Of a stretch of 64,000 nt of DNA, positions 38,454 through 49,244 are shown piece after piece. Source of the stretch: Ramazzottius varieornatus. Taxonomy: Eukaryota > Tardigrada > Eutardigrada > Parachela > Ramazzottiidae. The notes under the pieces were generated by a model. It was not told the DNA's origin, did no database searches, and saw nothing but the letters and a program-made list of their open reading frames with translations. The stretch spans positions 4,888,448-4,952,447 of the forward strand of contig BDGG01000002.1 of NCBI GenBank assembly GCA_001949185.1. The letters are read 5' to 3'. Both the position numbers and the translations under genes were made by a program. Position 1 is the first letter of the stretch, and each line of letters opens with the position of its first letter.

Positions 38454-40782
38454 TTAAGCATTTGCTACTGCAGCAGCACCCTGAGGGACTCTGCGCAGGG
38501 AGTTTCTTGGCGGTGCTGCAGGCTGAGCAACGACGACTGGGGCTACTGGTGCTGGGCGTGGAGGAGCAGCTTGCTGTTGGTTGTAGGCTCCGGTGGGATT
38601 GCTGTCCGGTAGGGTTTCGTTTCCGTCGGCGGATCCTCTCCAGTTGTTAATCCATGGGTAGAACTGAGGGCAGCGGGACGAGCCAGGTTTCAGCGGGCAA
38701 GTAAAGAACTGGCCGGAAGGACTTCCGGCGCCAACTGGTGGCAGTTCACCGCAGACGGCGTCGGCGGCTGCGCAAACGTCAGGAACGTTGGTACGGTTCG
38801 GGCATTCGAAAGCTGCAATGTTGCTGCTCAAGGGCACCGGGTTTCGGATCCAGTTCATGGCTTGGTAAACGGTGACGAAGTACACATCGGTGTGGTTAGC
38901 GAGAACTTCCTGGATCCAGGTTTGCAAAGCGGGGAAATGTCCTTCGTCGATGAACCAGCGCTAAACAAAAAGACAACATCCTACGCGGGAACCATAGAAA
39001 CAGCTTTTCGTATTGTAGATCGACAAGGGATTTGACATACCGCGTGGAAGAAGAGACCGATGGGAGCGCGGTTGGTGTTATAATGCGCCAAGAAGTTGTC
39101 TCGCAGCAGAGTCAACATGGCGTCATAATCGCGAGATGGACAGCTTTCCATCATAGAGCAGAAGTATTCTCCCTTGGAAGGTCCATCCAGGATCGTTCCG
39201 TTTACTTGGTTGATGACGAACTCCCATGTGCCAGGGAATCGACGAGTAGGGCATGACTGCTCATTTGCGGCGTAGCACTTGTGGGGTATGCGGTAGTCCA
39301 GTGTGTAGGGCCAGTACTTGATCTTCCCGGGTGGGGCCGATATTGTGTGGTCAAACAAGATATCGTTATTTCGCATGAACTGAATTTGGCGGTTGCCACC
39401 AATGCGCAACCAGGGAACTCGCATGCCTTGAAAGTAGGACTCAGAAGGAATCTGGGCGTACTCTTTCGAGATCTTTCGGTTTGTGATAAATCTACCGGTC
39501 AAAGAACTCGCTGGTTTCCATACATCGGTGTTCTTCTATAATCTACCACTTACTCGTTAACGTAGGTTCGACCAATGTCTCCAGAGTCCCAGTAATTTTC
39601 TGGCCGGCGATGGCTGAAAATAAATTCCGCTTTCGAACTGATGTAAGTAGGTGACTGACTCTTTCTTACGAAGTGGAATGAAGACCAATATCGTGTCCAT
39701 CTTTGTAAAGCTGTTGGACCAGTCGGTAGTCCGTCCACTGATGGGACAGGTAGAAGGTACCTGCAGATACTCAAGGTCATGACAGACTGACATAGCACAA
39801 TATGACACGACTTGGCATGGTTAATACCTCGGATTGGGCAGCCATTTGGGTTCTTTCGTTCCCCAGTGAACAGAGCGTCGTAGATGGGTTGCACGTTTGA
39901 GTTTACGGCGTCGTCGAATGACAGGATAACCATCTGTGGAACGGTCTTAGGATCAAGATCCCCTGGGACGTCCATTCCTGAAGTACTACAGAAGCAATCA
40001 GGGAGCTTGCACTGGTTCTTGTTGCAAACTGGAGCGGTGTTTGGGTCTTCGTCAATCTTGCAGTAAGCTTCATCCGATCCATCGCTGCAGTCTGGTGCTC
40101 TGCACAACAGTAACATGATATTTATTGATTTTGAAACGCGGTAAAGTCACCCGAGAGAAAAGACCGAGCACGCATTTGCCAAAGTTCTCACCCGTCGCAG
40201 AATTTTTCTGTAGCAATGCAGTCCTTGTTGTAACAGCCCAGTTGTCCTGGTGGGCATCCAGCTTTGTCCAAAGATGGGCGACCAGTTTCTGTCAATAAAA
40301 AAAATCCGTCAAAATCATACTGCAAATTATGGGCTCGAAAACAGGTTTGCCGCTCCCGTTTACCTACTTACTCGAGGTCGTTGCACAATTTGATTCATTC
40401 ACATTTTTCCGGTAATCACATTGTCCGCTGAATATGTTGAAGCGACGTTGTTTGCCGCAGTCATACTTGATAGTGCCAACGTCAGTACACTCAAAGAACT
40501 CGGTACACTGGGTCGATGGGTCAGGAATGTCAAAGTCTCTGATGGGACGTCTGTAGTACCCCACATCCTTGATACAGGGAACTCCTCTGACAGTGGCTCC
40601 TCCTTGTCGCACAATCCTCGTTAGTACAGGATCGGGATCAGGAGCGACGCAGTGGCCTGAAACAGAAAGCTACGGTTGCCAGACGCAGTTTTCAATGCTC
40701 GACCAAAAGTAAGAAGAAACAGCGCAAAATTACCGATGAGCTGAAGGAACGCAGCCGTCACAAACCCAGGTGTAAACCACAT
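38454..40782 (-). CDS. Chitin deacetylase (ChtBD2 + LDLa + polysaccharide deacetylase)
   Basis: Secreted enzyme that removes acetyl groups from cuticular chitin (insect serpentine/vermiform group). The start at 40782 gives a signal peptide (MWFTPGFVTAAFLQLIG) whose first intron joins in phase to HCVAPDPDPV. Next comes a peritrophin-A chitin-binding domain (STQCTEFFECTDVGTIKYDC), then an LDL-receptor class A repeat ending CSDGSDEAYC, then the carbohydrate-esterase-4 domain. Its catalytic motifs are MVILSFDDAVN (metal-binding Asp pair) and HDIGLHSTSHR, the HxxxH zinc motif completed across an intron. TFYLSHQWTDYRLVQQLY and VPWLRIGGN are also typical. The C-terminus has an Ala/Pro-rich tail (PAPVAPVVVAQPAAPPR) absent from most insect enzymes. 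Confidence 0.93.
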
Positions 40783-41562
40783 TGTCTAAGCCGATCCAGG
40801 GACACTTCCGGCAGGCGACAACGAAGAAGAGTAAGTACGGTCCTTCCGCAATGGACCTAGAAACAAAGCACAGAAAACGGCCTCGAACACTTCGCCAGCC
40901 GTGAAGACCATCGCGGAAGACATTACTTGATGGCGCAATATCTATGCCAAAAAAGCCTGGAAGGTATAGACCGCGTAATAATTTGCTCATCATGATTCTC
41001 CTCACTGACACTTCGTACACCATTTCGCAATTTTGTTCACTACTCCGTCAGAGCTTTGACTCCGTATACAAGACTAGTTTTTGCGAAATAGGTCGATTGA
41101 TCGATGGTGCAGTTCCGACAAGAAGGTGAAATTGAGTCGGAAGGCTATCAACAAAACTGTTCTTCCGACTACGAGGTATAAGTTGCAGCGGCAACGGAGT
41201 AAATGCAGGCGCCGCTTCGTTCTTGAAACTGAAAACCCAGGCTAATCACCGGCCAGAGCCTGACCTAGCAATCAAAATTATGAATGAGTGACTTTTCCTA
41301 CTTTCATCGTTCCGGCCGTATGAAACGATTCATAATAAGATGGAAAGGTATTAATCTAGAAACTTTGATTGAACATGTGAAACTGATCACAAGGGTTCTT
41401 CCGTAGAATTTTCGTGGAACTGACTAAAATTCTGAAACCGATTACCACCAGACGTTTGATTTACACAAAAAGGTAAGCAAAGCTCAGAAACAAAAGTCAG
41501 CTTTACAAAACATTCCACAAACTTTGAGAGTAAGGATTGATTTCGGGTTCTTATGACTTGAC
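40783..41562. other. Intergenic, about 780 bp
   Basis: Upstream of chitin deacetylase (-) and downstream of the E4 factor (-). An open minus frame (40730-41023) overlaps the deacetylase start but reads past the signal-peptide exon in another frame. No separate gene is supported. Confidence 0.45.
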
Positions 41563-44500
41563 TCACTTCTGTGCTTTCTGAGCTCGTCGTTGTGCCAGCC
41601 AGTTCTCGATCTCGGTCCTCAGCTGATCCATCGGCACGACCTGGTCCATAGTGAGGGGTTGTCGGTTGAAAGGGTCCATCTGATCAGTCAAGAGGATCCG
41701 AGCGATGGTCGAGCGATCCAGGACTTGTCCGGACGAGGGAAGCTTGACGGGGTCTCTCATCAGCGTGTCCATCAGGGCATCTCTGTATTCACTCGGCATA
41801 TCTTCACTGAACTCTTCTTCCTCATCCACCGTCGCTTGTGTCACTTCGACATTCCTGGCCAGTCTTTCAATGCCATGAATCAGTTGTCCATGCGCCCCGA
41901 TCATACCCAAGACTTCCGCCGTCTGCTTGAACAACTGAGGGTTGTACGAACGTTTGTCTTGACAAATTGCCAGAAAGAACTCCTTGCGAGCATCGTGCGA
42001 ACCCAGATCGACGTAGATCTCACAGATCACTTTCACCATTTCCTTCGGTTCGAAAGAGTACTGATCATAGTCTTTCACCTTATAGGCAGTACGCTTCTCG
42101 GGACTGACTAGATTCTGTAGAAAGTTATTCAACATCACAGCTAAACGATCCACCATCACGTTACTCAACATGATGCGAGCAGGGTTCTTCAGCTTGGTCA
42201 GGCTCTTTAGGCACTGGATGGTTTCTCGGCCGAGGATGTTGTGGTAGCGGGCTGTGTCACCGTACTGCTTGAACTCGGCCTCCTTCTCTTTACGTTGCTC
42301 TTCCGACAGACTTGCCCACGTTGGCTGTTCGGCTTCCATCTTCTTGATCTTGCCCAAGTACTCGAGAGCACCTTCCAGCATGTACGTGGAATCGTTGACC
42401 AGGTGGTTCAAGAACTTGAGGAACAGAGGAGCGTTGGCATCATTCAGACTGGCCAAAGACTCGCTTGCCAGTTCTTCCACTCTAAATCACAATTTATCCT
42501 CGCAACCTCAATACGATACAGCACGACTTTTCCGTTTTGAACTGCGATCACATTTGATAACTTTACCTTTGCTTATGGTAGTCGAAAGTGAAAAGGTATT
42601 CCATAATTGCGTATAAAGGCCTGTAAAATAAGGGTAGGATTCGAGACTGAGAAGAGGTTCTGTGAAGCTTTCTGCAGCTCTGTTATTGATTACCGTCGGT
42701 AGTGGAAAGCTTCTCCGAATCGCAGAGTGGTGTTCCCAGCCATCTCGATACTGACGAAGATGTCCAAGACTGTGGGGAAGAACTCACGCTTGTACTCGTG
42801 CTCCTTGAACAGACGCTCCTTATGGGTGTCCAGCAGTGCGAACAACGCTGCATGTCTGGAATCCCTGTGCGTATCTGCGTGCCGGTTATACGGCATCAGG
42901 TTATGCATCAAGGAAGCCATCTTTGCCCGTAAATGCGGATTGTTGATTCTGCCAGAGCTTGACATGAATATCAATGCCATATTCATCAGCTCCACCATCC
43001 ACTCGTACTGCCAGTCCGTGGTCTGGCCAGTGGTCGCCGGCAGACGCGCGTTACACGTCAGAACCTCTATCACGTTCTCGACTAATAGTTCTGGGATATA
43101 GGCTAAATGCAGAGGAGGCTGTGGTGTGTGAGGGAAGAGAGGAAGGTAGTCTACCGGCAGTTGAGAGGGCAGTGCGGACAACCTACCGAGAAACCCAAAT
43201 TAGTACTTCAGCTGGAAAGTCGGTACAGACACTGTGCCAGTTCTTCGGGAACTCGCACACAACTTTGCTTTGACAGTATGCAGGTGAATTGAAGGTATAC
43301 ACGGTAGTGACAGTGAACCTGCCTACCTACAGCCGGAGCATTACAAAGGTGCGGTAGTATGCAGGTACCTGACAGACTCGTAACTGTCGATGGATGACTT
43401 ACGGTTGGACGGCCATCTGTGAGAGCCACGTAGCAGTACAGACGGAGAATTCGATCATCAGTTCCATGTTTTCCGGGAGGGTTAGGGCGGCTTTCATAGA
43501 CAGGTGACGCGAAGCTAGGCGCTGGATACTCTGTTCGATGAGCTGCACTTCTTCCGAGTTGCCACTTTCTCGGGCTTGATTAAGGCGATCCTCCACCTCG
43601 TTCAGCGCGCGGTTGAATTTACCGAAGCGGTCCCATAACACATTCCATCCAAGGCGAAGTGCTTCGTGGCACAGGAAGAAGCAAGAAGACAGAAAGTTAC
43701 ACTCGGAAGGCATCTGAACGGACGGCGAGTTTTCTGAAAAAAGAATGAATATTCACACACAAGTTTACTAGTTCATTTCTCGTCTTCTCACCAGGCTTGG
43801 GCATCAGAGTGGTTTCTTCGGGCATCTTTCTCAAGTAAATGCCGGAATATGCCCACAAAGGATGGATCTTCAGTATTCTTGGGTTCTTCGTTGGACGGAC
43901 GAAAGGACGGCATAGGCGTAGTATTACAGCTGACAAGTTCAGAATGAACCCGTCAGATGCCAAGCGAATCTGGAACTGCATGTTTTGCTGCCACATCTTG
44001 GCTCGACCAAAGTTCGCACTGAGACAGTCCCCGAACCACTTCAAGACCTGCTCTCGAAGTTCCGGCGACTGACGGACGATGTTGTTGAAAATGCCGAAGA
44101 CAGCTTCCACAGCACGGTTGGTGTTAGTCCAGACGAACTTTTCGGTTGTGGCAATCTCGGTTGGATTTATACCACCGGCTGTCGTACTCTGAAAGAATTC
44201 CGGCGGAACGTCGTGGTGCTCGGGAAGGCAGGACAGCTTCACCAGGTTCCCTATCAAGGTCTGCTCGAAACCAGCAGCTTGTCGGTTGCTTTTCGGACTT
44301 GAGAAATCCATCAGCAGCTTTGCCGTTCCGGGGTTAGAGCTGAATGTAGTGACTGCAAGCACAGAAACCCGTATAATGAGCTATTCATAATTATACTACA
44401 GGAATACAGGGCAAGATGGGAAAATCGGCCACCCCCAATACATCACATGTACGACGGAACAAAACTAACACAGGTGGCCGAATAGGCGAACTCACCCAGA

Positions 44501-45198
44501 TGCACCACAGCATCGAAATCTTGCATCTTCATTAGACCGAAACCCTGAGCTTTTGTACAACACATTTCCAGTATGGCGAAAGCTCCTTGTCTTAGGAAGT
44601 CGCTCGAGCCTTGTCCAAACAGCTTGTGAAACAGCTGAACAACCTGTGCTTCGTGCGAATTCATCTCTGTCCAGTAAAACACAGCCAGATTGTGCGCAAC
44701 ATTGGACGAGCGCAGCAACTCTGGTTCTTCAAAGCCCAGCGCGAAATGCCTCATGATGCACTCTTCCAGCCCATCGAAGACTCTAGCGGCGGGGGGTCTG
44801 GTGTCGGACTGTCTTGCTTGTTGGAGACGAATGAAGCATTCACCCAAGTATGTAATGACTTCGGACTGATCAGGCTTTCCGTACAGGCTGATCCACTTGC
44901 CACTTTGGTTAGCGACGAGACTGACGGGTAACTCATCGGCTGGCATCAGTATACGCGTAAAGAAAAGGTTCTCCAGGCTTTCCAAGCTGATGAGGGTTTC
45001 GTTCGATGAGGCTCCAAGGTTGACAGCTGATCGTGGTCCATTCGGTCCGAGGTTGCGTGGATCCAAAGTCACCAACAAGATGTTCTGGATCAGTCGATTG
45101 TCCTCTAGGTCTTGAGCAGATGCGGTCGAGCTGACGTCCATCAGTTCCTCCATTCCCTTTACGATAGGTGTTTTGTCCTCTATCCTGATATCATCCAT
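41563..45198 (-). CDS. UBE4A: Ubiquitin conjugation factor E4 (UFD2 family, UBE4A-like)
   Basis: U-box ubiquitin-chain elongation factor acting with E1, E2 and E3. About six exons. The start ATG at 45198 gives MDDIRIEDKTPIVKGMEELM, followed by the long UFD2 core: LENLFFTRILMPADELP, LREQVLKWFGDCLSANFGR, SDGFILNLSAVILRLCRPF, NPHLRAKMASLMHNLMPYN. The C-terminal U-box contains YRDALMDTLMRDPVKLPSSG, VLDRSTIARILLTDQMDPFN and RQPLTMDQV. The block 'LKWFGDCLSANFGRAKMW' and 'DRSTIARILL' look closer to UBE4A than UBE4B. The protein is otherwise of ordinary family length, and all U-box scaffold residues appear present. Confidence 0.9.
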
Positions 45199-45359
45199 CC
45201 CTAGAGCACCGTCGGTCAAGGATCAAATAGCCACCTTCAAAAAACTTTGACGTGAACGAATACGTACGAGCGATTCTGACTGTGCAAGCTGCGTGTATTC
45301 TGTTCTTACATGACATACTTCTGCGCACTGGTACCGCAATGTCATGTGACTCATGTCAT

Positions 45360-45840
45360 ACATACAGTGTGCGGCCCCAGTTTATGACATGACAAAACCA
45401 CAAATACAGTCCTACATGTGAGATGTCAGATGTAGAGCACGGAATCTGGCCGCATGCGCTGCAGTGCACTGCGGCTGTGCTGCAGCGCATGAACTGACGA
45501 AATTTGTACAGCACAGCACAGCATACAGCAGAAAGCCATAGACTACCGCGCGGATGCACCTACCGAAACCTGACAAAAATTACAGTTTTTGGGCATTCGA
45601 ACGTCAGCCGTCTCAGCTTTGCTGTACTTTAGGGCAACGTTCTCCAGGTGGACTACCGATTTCACTGACTGAATTACAAACCACCTCAATACACTGGCGT
45701 TCCGCGCAGTTGCACCAGGTCGACGTGCATCTGCAGCACAGCTGCTTAGCCACTGGGCATGAACGTTGTGCAGCACAGCGCAGCGTACAGCACCCTGGTA
45801 ATTTGCGCAGCACAGTTGCAGCGTACTTCTAAACCTGCGG
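45360..45840. repeat. GC-rich repetitive intergenic block
   Basis: Contains a perfect 12-bp inverted repeat, CATGCGCTGCAG (45453) and CTGCAGCGCATG (about 45480), with a 15-bp loop. A repeated CAGCACAGC...TACAGCA unit occurs at about 45508-45530 and 45770-45791. The region looks like transposon-derived sequence. No coding potential is supported. Confidence 0.5.
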
Positions 45841-46124
45841 CCCAGTGCTCGTCAGATGTGACGGTTCAAGCGCCCGAAATCAGTTCCGAATGGTTCATAT
45901 GTGCACGAAGTTGCTCGCCATGCTATTCGCATGAGGCCGACCAGCTGATCAGACACGCGCTTGATTACTAGATCAAGTAAAGCCATACCCGAACGTCAAA
46001 AAGCTGATCGTGCTGGGCCGTGCATGGCCTGCAGTCTCGTGCAGAAACGCTGTTCGGTTGCAAAAGAAGCAATTGCCAATTGTCACATCTCACAGGTAGG
46101 ACTGTAAATAAAAAGGCCCAGACT

Positions 46125-46746
46125 AGCGCTGGCAACGATACGGTATACCGATATCGTATCGAAATATATCGAATCTTTGCGATAAAATATGCGATAGATA
46201 TCGTATCGATGATATCGATATGAAGCTCATATCTAGCAACGCGATAAAACATTCGGCTATATCGTATCGCTCCATATCGATATATTTTCGATATATCGGT
46301 ATTTTGCTGAATGGCAAACTCGCCAGTGATATCTCGTTTACGGAAGACCATGGTGGATTTCAAAACTTGGTTTTAGCCATGGTGTACCGAGCACACTCCA
46401 CCCATTCGGTTCTGGTACTAATTCTGTCCAGGTTTCCATGTGTTTGAAGTCTTGGTATAATCATGTCTTTGCTGCATCCGACGCTTTCGATCTTACTAGT
46501 ACTTTATGTGAAAATCGCATTCTTGGTTTTTTGAACTTGAACCAGTGGAATTCCGAAAACTAAAATTCCAGGAATATCGATATATCGATGCGATATGGTA
46601 CGATATATTGAAAATACCGGTACGGTAACGGAAAAATATCATATCGAAATATTGATATCGAATGAATATCGAAGACCGCGATAAAATATCCGGCAATACT
46701 TTATCGAAGAATATCGTATCGAATTTTATCGTATTTTTGCCAGCAC
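46125..46746. mobile_element. Inverted-repeat element with degenerate ATCGATAT interior
   Basis: The left end AGCGCTGGCAACGATACGGT and right end TATCGTATTTTTGCCAGCAC are inverted repeats of about 18-20 bp with a few mismatches. The inner flanks (46137-46310 and 46565-46735) are almost wholly degenerate TATCGATA/GATATCG sequence. They enclose about 240 bp of ordinary sequence (about 46320-46560). No clear target duplication or transposase was found. A non-autonomous hAT-like element is one possibility, judging only from the GCTGGCAA-type end. Confidence 0.6.
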
Positions 46747-47150
46747 GAAAAATGAGTTGCAACGTTACTGATAAGCGAAGCAACTGATCAGAACTTTGAA
46801 TAGTTGGGGAGCCACTGTGCTTCTCAATGCTAGCTAACCGTAACTTCGATTACGCTATTTTCCGAAAATAAGGGGAGCTCCGGGAAGCAAAATGTAGTTA
46901 CACGTCACGAAAGAGGCGGAGCAAGGCCGTAGCTACAGTTGCAAAGTGAAAGGGAGTTGCAACTTAATCTCTATAATGACAACATCACAGAGGCTACAGT
47001 TAGACGTAGCTGACGATACAAGATATTCAGTGGCGATTTCGACTCTCCCTCGCGATTCGAACAGTTGAACCGCGAACCCGACCTCAGAACTCTCACGTAA
47101 AACAAGGAAATAAAAGTCCGCTAAACGGGATGTGCAATGGCACCACAATA
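46747..47150. other. Intergenic
   Basis: Between the repeat element and the TAMM41 stop. No gene supported. Confidence 0.45.
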
Positions 47151-48819
47151 TCACAGAAAGAGAATTGCGTTTGCAGTCGTTCGTCTCTCACGTTTCGACA
47201 CTGAGCAGTTCCGCATTGCAAAGAGGTTTCCGTCGGTTATCGTAGGCTTTTTATCATTTTCCGGACTTTGGCGGATCCGTATTTCACGGATTTGATCAGC
47301 CCTGCAACCAAGAGCAATGTAACTCTCTTCCACCATATCGTGTAAACGACAGACAGCATTCTTCATCTGCACCTTACCGGCCGTAAATATCCCTTTCGCA
47401 CTCTGCCACCTACTGGAATAGCTTACGATATCGTGACAAGCTACAAAGAGATGGAAATTCCAGGAGTTTTACTTCGCTAAAAGAAGCTCTAGTATGCGGA
47501 AGAGATGAGTATCGCTTTTAACATTACCAACCTGTGGAAACAGATTTTCCGACGTCCGCACCGTGCGCCACTCCGTCAAGAATGACCGAAATATCCTTGT
47601 TCCGGTTACCTTTCAGATTATTCCTGACAATTTTGTCGCGAACATTCAGAGGTAAATCGGACAGCAGCGTAAAACGGGCTGCGGGTGATCCATCTTGCTA
47701 CGGCAGAACGGGAGGTTCGCCATTGTGTAGGTGTTATCCTATCAGCTAGCTTACATCATGTAGAAGTACGTACCCAAAAAGTGCGATTATTCGCGCTGCA
47801 GTCCACTTCCTGGAGCTTCTCCAGCACGGGCCGGTATAGGTCGTGAAACCTTTCCATATGAGGTATGACGATGTTTCTAACTTTATTCCTGTCTTCTCCA
47901 AACTTCATCCTAAAATCGCCTGCAGATCGTTCGAACTGTTGTAGCAATGAAACCCGGATATCGAAAGATCCGCCCTTGAATCACCTTACCGGTGTACGAG
48001 AGTCCAGCAATTGTCAAAAACAAATCTTCGTCTGTGAATGCATCGGGCAACAGCAACAAGGAAGTCTGGACGGCTGCTTGCAAATTCGAACGCAGACAGT
48101 CCTGTTGGTTAATGTCCAGAGCGTCTTCGACCACCAGAACCTAGGGAACAGCAAAAAAGTACGAGTAGACCCATTCGCACCACGCGGCTACATGGCCCAC
48201 CTATGGGTATTTGAAATCGTCCTTACCGGTTTATGTAATCTCCCGCTAATGTATAGTGTAGTCCAATTGCGCAGATCCTTCCTCAGATCAGCAGTCGCAA
48301 TCACGCCATATTTTACCAGCTGACAAAACAAAATAATTTATCATAATTATCCGTTTTTTGTCCATCACGAATCCGCCGCATCACAGATACGCCAGGCCGA
48401 CAAGTAGAGCTCTAAGGCATCTTCGCACATACTCTATCTTCGAATGGGACCAGCGAGTTGAAGTAGACCGCGGCGCCGAATCCACACTGTACTTCGGCAA
48501 GGAATTTGGCTCCACCATATTTCAGAAAGGAATAGTGCCGCCTATTGAGCGCCAGATTCTGCTCATGCCACGCAACAGGATCGTCCACCACGACCACGTA
48601 GTCCAGCATATTGGCCTACAAAGACGAGAGCGAATGCAGATGAAGACATCGTCGCTGAACAGAAAACGCATGGTACTTCCGGAGCCTTACGTTCTCATCT
48701 CCATGGCCCAGTTGCTTGAAAATGCCAGAACCATATCCGAAGATTAAGCGCACGTCGGGCGGGATGGATCGTGCAAACGCCTTGTGTATCGTATTCTCCG
48801 CCGCTCGAAGATAAGCCAT
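47151..48819 (-). CDS. TAMM41: Mitochondrial phosphatidate cytidylyltransferase TAMM41
   Basis: Makes CDP-diacylglycerol from phosphatidic acid in the mitochondrial inner membrane, for cardiolipin synthesis (Tam41/MMP37 family). Exons give [18 protein letters not shown] (the nucleotidyltransferase GSG..FKQ signature), [19 protein letters not shown] with paired aspartates, [82 protein letters not shown], and the C-terminal KGIFTAGK. The start at 48819 follows an in-frame TAG, so the N-terminus is short and shows no obvious presequence. The last exon extends about 60 residues beyond KGIFTAGK, longer than usual, and ends at 47151. Confidence 0.93.
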
Positions 48820-49244
48820 GCTAAGTCGGTGTTCTTTCTGCTAGAACAGTCATCTCCGGAGGGGAAGACCATATCGCAAATTCGCAATCCGCACTCACAA
48901 AATCTTACTGTTAGGTGGCGAGAGGTCAGCCAGCCGGGGGGATGGGGTTGGACACTTGGTACGTACAAGTGGGAGAAGGGGAAAACTATCGAAGTGATGC
49001 CCTGATTGCATACTTGTCGATTGAACTGCGCTAGATACAAGGGTTGAGAGCTTGAGGTCGAGGATACAGCACGACTATGCAGCACGTCGTCTAATGTGGC
49101 AGCACATGAGATGATCGATCGTCGAGCAAGGAATTTCTGGACTTTGCGGCCATCTGTTCAGCCATTCTTCACGCTCCGAGATCTTCCGTTTTCGGTGTTT
49201 GCGCTGGTTACTTGGGGACACAAGGATTTGTAGAGGATACAAGG
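48820..49244. promoter_or_regulatory. Shared divergent promoter region of TAMM41 and LMBRD2
   Basis: About 425 bp separate the two start codons on opposite strands. No other gene. It must contain the promoters and 5' UTRs of both. No specific element is identified. Confidence 0.45.

Noticed and set aside
47560-47580. Partial match to the hairpin arm (GTGCGCCACT)
   Set aside because: It lies in a TAMM41 exon with no matching opposite arm; treated as chance.
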